NCBI GenBank assembly: GCA_013397455.1
Contig: VYZB01000095.1
Coordinates: 596,809-660,808 of the forward strand
Reading direction: 5' to 3'
DNA: 64,000 nucleotides
From: Crotophaga sulcirostris
Taxonomy: Eukaryota; Chordata; Aves; Cuculiformes; Crotophagidae
The notes beneath the pieces were generated by a model that saw only the letters and a program-made list of their open reading frames with translations, was not told the origin of the DNA and did no database searches. Of the stretch, positions 40,760-52,508 are shown piece by piece (the stretch's first letter is position 1; every line of letters starts with the position of its first letter). Both the position numbers and the translations under genes were made by a program.

Positions 40760-41020
40760 ATGCCTTTGTGGCTGAGTAACTCGATGGACTAAGAGGTCTA
40801 GGGGTTCAACACCTGGTTTAGCCATAAAGTTGGGTAAACTAAGCTTCTGTGCCTTGGTTCCCTGATGACAATGATGATACAACCCTTCTTGCCTTTGTCC
40901 TTCCATACGTTTTGGAATATTTATATTGCACATTTTTTTAGGCTGGCATTATTGTCAATAGGGAATCAATTCCTATGAGGGTCCCCAGGCACTACTAAAG
41001 TAGTAATAATAATAATAAAA
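40760..41020 (+). mobile_element. tRNA-derived SINE (MIR/CORE-SINE-like)
   Basis: The head looks like a pol III promoter: a box A-like TGGCTGAGTAACTCGATGG (40769-40787) and a box B GGTTCAACACC (40803-40813) that fits the GGTTCRANNCC consensus exactly. Downstream, TTGGGTAAACTAAG, CTTCTGTGCCTTGGTTCCCTGATGAC (in two parts) and AATGATGATACAACC track the MIR core pattern (TGTGCCTCAGTTTCC...AATGATAA). The 3' part, CCCCAGGCACTACTAAAGTAG, then (TAA)n at 41004-41018, resembles the tail of ancient amniote SINEs. The family cannot be fixed without a repeat library, and the tail differs from the MIR I know. Ends are approximate. Confidence 0.65.
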
Positions 41021-44000
41021 GAAGACTCATAGCCTTGGATCTCATGTAACTTTTATACTGTAGGTTAGAGGTTAAGTAGGGCAGAAGGTGCCTTCCCTCT
41101 CCAGTGCAAGCACAAAAATTATTAGTCCTGTCTGATTATGATGTGTGAAATAAGCCCACTGAAGCCAGCATGAGCCATGATCTTAAATAAACCTTTGGGT
41201 TCTACTGTGATAGCTGAATAAGTAAATAACTTTTCAGATGCCCAAGTGGAATTAATACAAAGCCACAATTTCTTAGCACATCCTCCAGGCATGAGCTGTT
41301 CTGAGGATGTGAGAAAGCCAGAAATGGAAGGAGCAAATGCTCTTTATCCTAATGCAACAGTTGTCAGAAATAACAAGCTAGTTGTAAAACTGTCAAATAT
41401 TTGATGCTTATGTGTTATTTACCTTCTGGTGCTAAAGTCTGCTCCATTCAAGCCACTCTGCTAATTTCTCCATTTAGTACTGACAGCAGTAACACAAAAT
41501 TAATTTTAGTAGGTTCTTGTTACTACCAGTATTTGATCATTTTTCTTAGGCCTTTACCTCCTACGACAGCCTGCAGCAGAGAAAATGTGCAGGAGCTGAA
41601 AATATTCCATGAAGGCATGGCTATGCAAACTATTATTTATAGAAGTAAGCCTCTTTTTTAATACAGATTTCAGACTTGGGCTCTATGGGTTTCAGAACTG
41701 ACAGTGGACACTGCAAATAATAGCCACAAAACCTCCACATGTGAGAGTTGCTGATGTCTGGTATACTTCAGAAACAGGAATGGAAATGCTCTAGACCTTT
41801 CTGATACTGCTGAGCTGATATGATGGCTCACCCAGCTCTATCTTCAAGAATCCTTTAGCTGCCTAAGTGCAAATTGAACAGCTTTAAAGTGGAAAGAACT
41901 TCTGTCTGTGGGCTTGAACAAAAATACTTTAAAGCACAAACAAGACATTTGGCTACTGCACTGCCACTGAGTGTAAGAACATTAGTAATACTTGCCCTGA
42001 CTGTGTATTATAAAAAGCATGTAAAAACTATGTGCAATTTACTGAAACTCCTATCTAGCTAAATAAGAAATAATTCATGTAGCTAAAATGGAAATCTTGG
42101 AAAGACTACAACTTTTATGTAGTGCAGTTTGACTCTAACCACCTGTTGCAAGGATTCAAAATAGTTTCCAGTGTCTTTCCACATCCCAGGGCTCTGTGAA
42201 AGAGGTCTCTAAAAGGGGCATTAGAAGCAATAACACTCCCCACCTGGAGAGGAGAGTTAGTGTCAGCCTTCACAGCAGCCTGGCAGCTGCTAATGTGAAA
42301 TTCTTCCTTTGGTGGGGTGACAAGAGCGTGCAGTGAGGAGAGTAAAAAAATGGGGAAACTGGCCATTTCAATTTATAACTGAAATTTTTGGTTTAAGTGT
42401 GTGAAGTGAGAAACCTTGTCCTGGCACCTGTTAAAAAGTATCAGGGATCGCTTTGCTTCATTGAACCTACTGGCCTTCACAGACTAATAACTGATTCTAT
42501 CAGTAAAAACCTGCCACTACAGGAATGTTTGTTTACCAAGAAAACTTTCCATTCCATCTTGAAGAAGAATCAACTTTTCCTTTCTCCTTCCAACTCCCCT
42601 CACACCCCCTGCAGCTGTTCTCCCATGAAACAAGAGATGGATTCAGATTTACCCCAAAAGAGGAGATCATAACCAAAACCACATCCCTCTCCGGGTTACC
42701 AGGGCAGACAAGACTCTCTTGCTTCTTGCTGATTTGCAGCACGTAGGAACTGGCTTTTACACAAACAAGGATGTATCTACTTGGCCTCGTGCACTTGTGC
42801 TGTTGGATTCCCAAGTGATCGAGACTGAGATAAATCTGTTTGGGAATAAAAGGTTTTAGCCCACTCTACGTAAATTCCTACACAGTGTTATCATCATGGA
42901 AGCTGAAGAGCCAGACAAACAGCAGTGATGTGTAGCTGTAGTCTCTGGAAAATATTCTGAGTAAACTTAAACATCAGTTGTCAGCTTTTTAATTTCTATA
43001 TCACTTAAAAATTTTTCACTTACACTAAGCTAAACTGCCTTAAACTAAACATGGGGATGCTCTGCTTTGAGTTCAATAGTCCATAAAAATCGGTAGTTTT
43101 GCCATCAGGTTCTCCTGTTTTGAGAAAATGCCTCTGTTAGTGTTCAAAATCCACACAGATAACAAAAAGTCAGCCTGAAGGGCGATTGTACAGAGAAGTT
43201 AATCAGATATAATTTACTGTATAGTGCCCCAAAGCAAACAGATTAATTTAAGGATGATTGTAAATAAAGTGAATTTTAAACTCAGCTTCATTCCTTTCAA
43301 AGCACAGCACCTGCCTTTCACTAATTTGTCTGTAAAAATATTACCTGTGAAAATGTTCATTTATATCAGGTACTTGACCACTGACTTATTTGCAGTACTT
43401 GTCTTTACATGTATTAGCAAATCTCCTTACATGTTTGCACTAATGTCTTCAGTTTAAAAAGCCCAGTTCTTACCCCTTTTGTTCAACTTCTGTTAATCTC
43501 TCCATACTTCTTTAATACTACTATAGTACTTTCTCTAAATTACTATTATTATTTAGTGCACACTGGACTTGTAGACTTAAACTGAAGATGTGTTTTCAAG
43601 TTTTACAGGGAGGACCATAAATAAATATTTTTTATATTATACACAGTGCAGTGAAAGATACGTCTATTCTTTGTTATCAGCTTCCATATTTTATCCAAAA
43701 TAAATACTTTCTAGATAAATTGCTTGTTGAGGTTCCAAAAAAACTACAAAAATCTTGCCCAGTGCTTTCCTTTTTAAAAAAGCCAGTTCTGGAGATATGC
43801 ACGTTTTATTTTCTTCCCCTTCTTTATATGTTTACTTACTAAAGGAGTTTTGTAAAACAACATCTGAATATACATAGCTTTTATCACAAGGTGTTTCAGT
43901 GTATAAAATTATATTAGGTCTGTCTAGGAAGTCTTTAAATGTCTGTCTAACGTTTTTCCCCTAAGTGGCTCCTTCATTTGCTTTGTATTTTCTTACACGT

Positions 44001-45037
44001 AAAGCTATTCCAAGTACCAAACTGTTAAGAAAGTGGAATCATATTTTATTGTTCCTCTAATTTTCCACTAAGTTTTACTTATTTGTTTGTTGCTGCTCTA
44101 TAGCTTTTTCCTCCTTTAGAAATTCAATTTGACTCAAACTCTCAGCCTTCTCAGAGTAGGTGGTCTGTAACATTAAACCATCAAGCAATCAGTTTTATGC
44201 TTTCCTTTCTAACTCCAGCCCTAGCTTTCTTTTCACAAACAACGGTAGGAAATCCTCTGTCTGACATAGTAAAGGACAAAGCAAAACAAAAAATCAGGCC
44301 CGTTTGTGATTCAGAGAGACACTTACTGCTCTTAATGCTTAAAATGCTGTGTGGTTTTCACATAATAGCATACTTTAATCCATGGGCTACTTAAATGACA
44401 GACAAAGTAATGGCTGGGAGAAAGCAACGATGACAATGAACTGCAGCTTTAGGATTGAACTTGATCTAGAGTTTGTTGAATTTTTAACTGTGGAGCTGAA
44501 CTATAAACTTTTGGAGAATAAATCTGGTTAGATCATGACACAAAAAAAATTTAAATTCAGAGAAGAAAAGTAATTTTAAGTAACTTGGATGCTTGACAAT
44601 AATGCAAAGTATGACGTCTCTCTAAATCACAAGGAATGGCAGAAGTCAATGTGTTCCAGTTGCAAAGTCATTATTCCAGGTTCCAAGCGTGCATCTATTC
44701 TGCAATTAATGGCAGAAACTGAAATTTAAATAAGGAATAGAAAACGAGTGCACTGTTAACAAAAACAATGGGAATATTCTGAAAAGTAAAAAAAAAAAAC
44801 CAGCACTTTTCCATTTTAAAAGAGAAAGCTAAGGTTGTATTTCATTCTCTCACAAAGAAAATATGTAGTAATCCATAACAACAACATACTATGTTGTAGT
44901 TCACTATCTGGTGTCAAAAATTAAGTTTGCCAGGAGAATAAAAGCAGCCACTAATCTGGATGTTACAAACTGAACAAAGTCAAGCAGTTTACAGCAACTG
45001 GGTAGTTATGGAGTGGGAGATCGAACTAAAAATCTGT

Positions 45038-45091
45038 CATTGTTTTCCATAAAATTCTTGTCAACATTGTTTTCCATAGAATTCTTATCAG
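45038..45091. repeat. 27-bp imperfect tandem duplication
   Basis: CATTGTTTTCCATAAAATTC followed by TTGTCAA is repeated directly as CATTGTTTTCCATAGAATTC followed by TTATCA, two 27-base units with very few differences. This indicates a recent replication-slippage duplication. Confidence 0.85.
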
Positions 45092-45879
45092 CTGTCAAAT
45101 ACCACAGTGTGGATTCTTCAGTATCTGGTTAAGGGTTTAGATGCTCAAAGGAAATGTAAAATGAATTTGTGTCTTTCATAATCTGTGGACAGGCCTTTTG
45201 TGGATTATTTTCATATGCTTATATCCTCTGGCACTTGTGAGTAGGACCTAAGACCCCATTTTTTCTTATTGTAATGAATATACTTAACTTTCAGCAGATG
45301 AGTAGTCCCTTTGGCTTCAGGAAAACAAATTCCATACTTCCTTAAGAATTACCATACATGTTTTACCTGTTCAAGTTTTTTCTCCCCTGTAGGAGACAGC
45401 TTATGGTAACACTGCTTTCATTAGGGACAGCTTTATCCCTACAGATTCCTGCTCACCCACGGATCACACTATAGGCTTGCATGGAACGTGCAACAATAAT
45501 TACAATAAATAGTTCTAAATTCACTTTTTATCATTACATTAGAAATGATTTCACAAATGTGGCTGTCAGGTCTCATACACAAATCTTCACCATTGACTTT
45601 AGCTAGACAAGATATCTGATTAACTGCAGATATCAAATTAATTGGATACTGTGCTCAATACTTCAGATCAGGATTTGTCTTTCCAATTCAAGCAGCTTCT
45701 TAAAAAAGTGTCCTACTATCCTTGGCTACTTGCTTACTCAAAGACAATTTACTTTGAGGAAGGGAATGTAGTTTGCAGATAACTCATTGATTAACACATT
45801 GAGGTTAGATATAAACAAAGACATCTTTTAGTATGTTTGACTTATCTACTTAAATCCACAGCCCTTTTTTCCCTGCAAA

Positions 45880-45897
45880 AGATGATGTACATCATCT
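45880..45897. repeat. Perfect 18-bp palindrome
   Basis: AGATGATGTACATCATCT equals its own reverse complement over all 18 bases. Such a dyad could bind a homodimeric factor or be chance. Nothing nearby identifies a factor. Confidence 0.9.
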
Positions 45898-46917
45898 AAT
45901 TGCCTGTGAATATGAATGACTTAGTGTGATTATTAGTCTGGTGGCAAAAAGCGGTCAAGACCTTTCCCAAGACCTCCATTTATAGCCTTAATTTGCATTC
46001 TTCTACAAGGATAAGTAAATTCTACCATGGTTTATTGCTTCATTGACAACTCACGTTAATTAAGCAGCCATGATAATTACATTTCTTCCTGAAACTGCAG
46101 GAAAACACTTTCTAAGCACTTAAAAGCTTTTGGACTTAGTTTTTTTCCAAGGTTTTCTAAAGGAGGGGAATTAAATGGTTGCAGTCAGATACAAACCAGA
46201 AGTATGGGCCAGGCTCTGCAGTCTTTGTTCATACTGTTCATACCAATCTGCCTAAGGAATAAACCAACGGGAAGCAAATTATGTTACCTTCCCCAATTCC
46301 TCAACTCATGCATGAAATTAATTTCATCCCAAAAGAATCTTCACAGCATCTCCTCAGCCCCCTAACTCCTCCCTGTTTCTGCCTGAGATACATTACTAAA
46401 ATGTTTCTCGTTAATCTAAGGAGTTCGGGTGTCTCACAAAGAACCACAGCAGAGCCTCTGGGGAAGGCAAGCTGGGAAAACTAACTGAAATGCACAGCAC
46501 CAGCCCAGTGAAAGTAGCCTTTAATAGTCTATAAAGCTTGGAGATTTGCTAGACTCGGCAAGAGGCTAATATATTATCTATAGCTCTCTGACACCCTCGC
46601 TCATTCCTCTGTTTATTACTTGCTTCTAAAGCCAGCTGCTCTGCAAGCCTGCAAATGCCTTCTCCAATGAGAGATCCACAAAGAGGGCAAACAAACTTGC
46701 TTTTTGCTGAACTTAGGAGAGCAGGAGAAAGAACATTTTAATTAGCAGCAGGGGGTAAAACATGCTAAAACTGAAGGAAAAGATTCTCCTTGCTAGAGAA
46801 AGGTTTGCAATACAAATGGTCAGCAATTCTCCTGCTGCAGAGGAAAGTTTGCCTACAAAGCTTTTCAGAGAAAACAGGGGAGGCCAAAATGAAGGGAAAA
46901 CAATGAAAGGTTATATT

Positions 46918-46932
46918 AAAAAAAAAAAAAAG
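46918..46932. repeat. Poly-A run of 15 bases
   Basis: An A homopolymer following ATTA and preceding GCCTCGG. No retrogene or SINE could be recognised upstream. Confidence 0.9.
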
Positions 46933-49089
46933 CCTCGGTATGTACTGGCTCCTTCAAATACAGGAAGGAACTGGAGAGCTGGCTGTGTGAACTTTTAAAT
47001 TAAAACAAGAGTTGCTAGCAGGGCATTTATGAACTGTAACTGCATCTGAAGATAGTTCATTGCTTTATGTTCCAAACTGTTTGATGCTCACCACTGCTAA
47101 AGGCAGGCTTGGAGAGGCCAGCTTTTCCTCTGCCTATGGTATGAAAGGTGCCAAAACTTTTACTCTGAAATGAGAGCTCAGGATTCTTGACAAACTAGCA
47201 AGAAAAGGCAAGTATTGCTAGCAGAGAAAATGAGAAAATACAAAAGTGAAAACATCCATTCAAATTCCATTGCAAGCCTGTGGTTGAGAAATCTGCCTCA
47301 ACTCAAGTGAGTAAGGGAATCTAACCTGGTGAACACCAGTGATGGTGCCCCCAAGAAATGCAGCTCCCAGGGCTTTTTTGGGTGCCAAAGTCTTCATTAT
47401 TTTAGCAACATTTCATATTCTGTATTTCTATCATTAGCTGGCTTTTGTTTGTTTGGACTTGGGATGAACTAAGCTATAAGAGTTTGACACAGTTTTTTCC
47501 AAGAACACTGAATGGCTTATGAATTCTTCCTAACTGTAGATGTGAGGTTTCTTTACAACTTACAATATATGAATGTTAGCCTTGATTCTGAATGGACTAC
47601 AAGGGAGACACAAATAAATATGCAGCCAGCGGGGTCTCCTCATTAAAGAAAGATTATTTTCTTTTCTTTGTAAGAAATTTGCATTAGAAAAAAGCACTGT
47701 ATAGAAAGAGGGTTATTTCTTCTTAGGTTTTGGCAAATGATTGTAGACTTCCATACGTAGTGCTGATTTACACACCTATGTAGGTTTTTATTTAAAAAGA
47801 AAAAAAATGCTTAAAGGTTTGTGTGAGAACTGTGGTAAAAGGAAGTAATTGTGAAAATGTAAGCTAAGGGCAGTGGTGGGTCTGCCCCAGCAGCTGCTCA
47901 GGTCAGCAGACACGCTGCTCTGCTTTCCAGCCGTGCCCTTAGCCACAGTGGATTCAACAGGTTAGACTGCATCTTCACGTGGAACAACATGCCATCTCCT
48001 GACAGATCACTCCCACCTTTGTCTTACACTCAGTAGCACTCACTCTGTATCAGCGCTATTGTGCGGCTGCACAGACTCAGAATTTGGGGAAGAAAGAAAT
48101 TCCTTTTTTTGCTGAAGGGAAAAACAATTAGCAAGAAAACAATGGTGCATCTCCTCATGCCACACAGGAGGAATAATTTAAACTTCCAACTGCCCTGTGT
48201 TTGCAGATCAGGTTAGACATTCTGGGATTTCCAGTGAATTAAATGGGACTTGGTCTCAGCCAGCAGCCTGTGTTCAGTTCACATGTGGTATGGCCATAGG
48301 AGTCTCTGCGTTCTCACCATGATCTTGTCAAACCACAACGTATCTCCATCCAAAAGCATACTCTCAGAAATATAAGTCCTAACACCTCCCCATCCCAAAT
48401 TTCAGCAACTAGATATTTCTTTGATTATCTTAAATATTATATTTTGTCCATGACATGGCTTCTTATTGATAAATAGCCATAGAATTTGAAGTAGCAAAAA
48501 TAGGAAGTGTTGCCCTATTCACTTAACCCATGAAAGCTCTATATACAGCCTGCTACTATTTACAATCACATTTTGGTCCTAAGAAAAAGACTGTTATAAG
48601 GAAGAAGAAAAATCTTTTTGTTTAGAAATCAAGTTAGAGAAAAACACTTTGGAGAATACTACAAGGGTGGAGATCAGATGATCTCTGTATGTTTCTTTAG
48701 CAGGAAAAAGAAGTTATGCAATTCCAAGCAGTCATGTGGTATGGCAGCTGCTAAAGTTACTGCTAATTTTTATTAGAGCTGTCCAGAGCCAGAAAAAGGT
48801 CTGCTTTTATAAGCAAGACCTTTTAAGAAATAAACTACATCTTCCTGAGCTAGGAAGCCTGTAGAACTGAGCGAAGAAGAAAAGAAAAAAAAATAGGTCT
48901 AAAAAGTTCTCTTTTTTATCTGCCCGCTCTAAAATTTTTCAGGAAACGTTTTCATTCCCCCTTCCTGTTGCTTGTTTCATCCAATCCATCATATACATAT
49001 AGTATTTACTAGTTTTCAGCTCAATTCCTGCTCAACCCCATAGCCCAAAAGGACTATTCGCATGCACAACATGTATGTGCTTTTATTCA

Positions 49090-49193
49090 CCTTAGGCAGA
49101 AACGTGGCCCTTGGCTACAGGCTTTAGCTGCCCCTGCTGTGAGCAAGGGGATGGATGAGATGATCTCCAGAGGTCCTCACCAACCTCATCATT
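49090..49193 (+). mobile_element. CR1 LINE 3'-end stub
   Basis: About 100 bases matching the 3' UTR of a CR1: TTGGCTACAGGCTTTAGCTG, CCCCTGCTGTGAGCAAGGGG, then ATGAGATGATCTCCAGAGG and TCCTCACCAACCTCATCATT. The GATGATCTCCAGAGGTCC block followed by CCAACCTC is the standard CR1 terminus. No coding part remains. Edges are approximate. Confidence 0.85.
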
Positions 49194-52110
49194 TGGTCAT
49201 ACTGTGAAAAACGTCATCACTTTACTCTATTTGTTAAACTTGAAGATGAGATTTCAAAATTACCAACATCCTTGTGGTGTTTTACAGGACCGAGCACTTG
49301 TGGCTCAGGTCTTTGGAAAAATTAAAATAGGACCCCGAGCCAAGCTTGATCATCAAAGCTGTTACACTCTTCTGTGCTTCAAAGTTTTGTGAATGCTAGC
49401 AAAAAATAAAGAATACAGGCAAGTACTTCCAGTTAAAATACACTAGGCTAAAGAGACCAGTCATGGCTCATCATATGTCATCTAATCTCAGTATAGACAG
49501 GATTAATTCTGTAATGCTGTAAACGGAGCATATAATTAATGATGATAACTGTAGGTGTAAAAGACTATATAAGAAGAGCTTGATGTAGGATATACTATTC
49601 CTGAGATCCATAGGTCAAGTCCTACAATAGAGGCTATATAAATTAATGGATTTTTTAAAAAATATTAACAGCAGGCTTCAACTGACTATTAAAAAGCGGA
49701 TTGCACCACCAAAACATAGTGTTCCATAATCTGACTCTTTCAACCGGCTTCACACAACTGAGGTACATTTAATACGTAATTTAAGTTGCAGATAAGATGC
49801 TTGCATGATTTGCACTATTTGGGAATTGCATGGCCCAGAGCCTAGCAATGACCCAGTCCTTCACATTCCCCTGCACACAGGGATGGGATGTGTCTCTACC
49901 ACCTAGGGAACTGCCCACACAGCCTGTTTGTACCATTTCTCCTTTTACCCATAACAAGTTCTAAACTTTCCTTTTTTGATGTATTATTCCCCTGCCCAGT
50001 CTTTAATATGCAATTTCCACTTTCAGAGATAAGTTCCCTTTACAGATATAAGACTTTATAGATAGAAGCTTCTTTAAAAAATAGTACCTCGTTATATGAA
50101 AGCTAACATAATACAAATTTACTTTGGATACTAAATTGCATAATAAAATCTTAAAAGTTACAACTTAAATACTATTCTCCTTTAAAAGCCCCCAGTGCTG
50201 AAGCAAAAAAATCTCAACTAATATTATTGCCAGCCCAGTACCAGTGGTATTTATGAGAGTCTAAAACCTTTACAAGTCCTGTAGTTGCACTTTGTAGTGG
50301 AGCATAAAATAGCAAAGTTACATCACTTCAAAATTTACCAAACCATCATGTGTAAAGTAAAGAAGCAATCAAAAATGCTGGAATTAATGTCACAATGCAG
50401 ATAAGTTATCACCTCTATAGTGTTTAAAGCACAAAACTGCAGTTAATTTTGAACAGCTTCCAATTTTCCTTATTGTAAAGAATGAATTAATTAAGCAAAG
50501 GAAAAAGTCTTATGGATGAGAGAGAATATGACTCCAATGCCATTGTTGCTATATAATTTGATGTAGTAAATTTGATCAAATTCTAATTAAGTACCCTCAT
50601 TTTCCATGTTCTCCTGTTTGTAATGTTTGTAATGTCTTATCATGACTAACATTTAGAAATTCTGAAAAAAGAAACAACCCCAAAGGCCATAGCCCATATT
50701 GGAATATATTTTGTTTACTACGAAGCAGTAAGCCTTTATTTGACTTAAAAACTACAAATTTTATTAATTAGAAGTGACTTTGCCTTATATTTCTTACTAG
50801 AAGACATTCCAGGGTTTCAGTTGAGTTTCTGTATTTTCTGTGTGGAAAAAAGGAAATGTACTATTGTGAAGAAAGTAGAGGGCAGGTACTCATGGCAAGC
50901 AGGTCTGCATGCCACGCTCATGTTCTGAAAAAAATCCCACTACCAGAATAAACCAGGTTTGACTTGGTCACCCTCACACATTCAGTACTTTTCACATTTG
51001 CTGGACAAATCCTATTTTAAATTCCAAATGAAAAGTTACTCAAATTTACTCAAGTGCATTTTGAATAGCGATGGTTTGAGCTTGCTTTTTTTTGTCAGTT
51101 AATTTGCACTTGCTTTATGCGTATGTTTTAGTACAGTTGACGTGGTAGTGTACTGCATGTGTACTAAATTAAGGACGACTGTATCTGAGTGCCTAATTAT
51201 ACGATGAAAACAAAACGTGAGAAAACAGTCGATAGGACATTCTGTGTGTTTTCTCTAAAAAGACAGCACATTCAAATATCTAAAAATAAAATCTAACAGT
51301 TAATCATAATGGGTTGGCTTCAAATGTGGAAAACTGAACAGGAGATGATTTAAAATGCAAGGAATCGTACCACATGTGAAAAGGAGATCAAATTGTCCCA
51401 TTGTTATAAGCTCTATATGCCTCCTTTTAAAAAATATTTGTCTGTTGGAGTCTGACACGTTTCTCTCTGCTGACACGTTTCTCTCTGCTTAGCTACAGAG
51501 AACACCAAACAGTGATTTTTCACTTCTTTGAAAGAGTAATAATTCAAAACACCAAGTGGTTTGTATTCGTCTCAGTGCACGTTTTGCAGCCGTGGGTGGA
51601 TGTGCAGCATCCCAGCTGCTCCTGCGGTGACACAGCAGGTTGTCCTCTACTGCAGGAGAACCATCCCACCACGCCATTCCCAGGAGGGAACGGCCTCTGT
51701 CTGCCTCAGCACCGAGTGGCCTGGTAGGGGCAGGCGAGGCACTGGCCTATAGCTCAGTTGTCAAGATAATTAGCAAGAACTGGTTTACCAGAAAATGGTA
51801 CACACAGCTGAGGGAGAATGGGAGACATTTCACAAGCTATGTGACCAGGCCATATATGAGTCAACAGAGCACGTCCCTGTCCTTTGACAGGCCTAGAAAT
51901 TACCAAAGCAATTTGCATTTCCTTTCCAAGTCCTCTTCCTTGTAATACCAAACAAGTTAATAACCACACCAAAGAGAAAAAACTTCTTGAGGCAGGGCAT
52001 ATGCTTTATTATCTGTGACTTTCACTGTTTTTGAAAGCATTATAAAATGTCATCTTATCAGTAGAATTTTTCTCCTATGTCTTCCATCCCTATTGTCATG
52101 AAAAGTTTGA
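49194..52110. other. Gene-free intron sequence
   Basis: AT-rich between two CR1 insertions. The 18-bp exact duplication lies at 51453-51488. Around 50470-50600 are several ATTAATTAAG and TCTAATTAAG cores. From 51580 to 51750 composition is GC-richer. No gene supported. Confidence 0.5.
51453..51488. repeat. Exact 18-bp tandem duplication
   Basis: TGACACGTTTCTCTCTGC occurs twice in direct succession without a mismatch (51453-51470 and 51471-51488). Exact identity points to a recent event, or a polymorphic or assembly-level duplication. Confidence 0.93.
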
Positions 52111-52508
52111 TGCAAGGGAGCTGGGGTTGTTTAGCCTGAAAAAGAGGAGGCTCAGGGGTGACCTTATTGCTCTCTACAACTACCTAAAAGGAGGTTGTAG
52201 TCAGGCAGGGGTTGATCTCTTCTCTCAGGTTACCAGTGACAGAACTAGAGGACATAGACTCAAGCTTCGTCAGGGAAAGTTTAAGCTTGATACAAGGGAA
52301 AAGTTCTTCACTGAAAGGGTAGTTAGCCATTGGAATGCGCTGCCCGGGGAGGTGGTGGAGTCACCAACCCTGGGGGTGTTTAAGGGGAGACTGGATGAGG
52401 CACTCAGTGCCATGGATTAGATGATGGGTTGGTGTTAGTGTTGGGTTGTAGGTTGGACTCGATGATCTCAGAGGTCCTTTCCAACCTTGTAATATTGTGA
52501 TGCTGTGA
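52111..52508 (+). mobile_element. CR1 LINE, 5'-truncated, ORF2 C-terminus and 3' end
   Basis: About 400 bases of CR1 in plus orientation, antisense to PDZRN3. It starts inside ORF2 with GAGCTGGGGTTGTTTAGCCTG. A 97-codon open frame (52127-52420) carries the typical C-terminal blocks [39 protein letters not shown], read in two adjoining parts, then [16 protein letters not shown]. It stops at ATGGATTAG and is followed by a short 3' UTR with GGTTGGACTCGATGATCTC and GGTCCTTTCCAACC. The ending ATATTGTGATGCTGTGA reflects two diverged 8-base terminal repeats. The unbroken frame suggests a younger insertion than the one at 16.8 kb and a different subfamily, with VVESP and a longer GTTGGTGTTAG-containing UTR. 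The 5' edge is approximate. Confidence 0.95.

Larger units (their letters stand above)
41021..49089. other. Gene-free intron sequence, possible conserved elements
   Basis: Unique-looking AT-rich sequence with the 27-bp duplication (45.0 kb), the 18-bp palindrome (45.9 kb) and a poly-A run (46.9 kb). The interval 46020-46700 lacks low-complexity filler and has dense homeodomain-like TAAT/ATTA cores (CACGTTAATTAAG, GATAATTAC). That would suit a conserved enhancer, but conservation cannot be seen from one sequence. Confidence 0.4.

Noticed and set aside
40769..40813. Functional tRNA gene
   Set aside because: Box A and box B are present, but no cloverleaf with proper anticodon arm and acceptor pairing is evident, and SINE sequence continues downstream.
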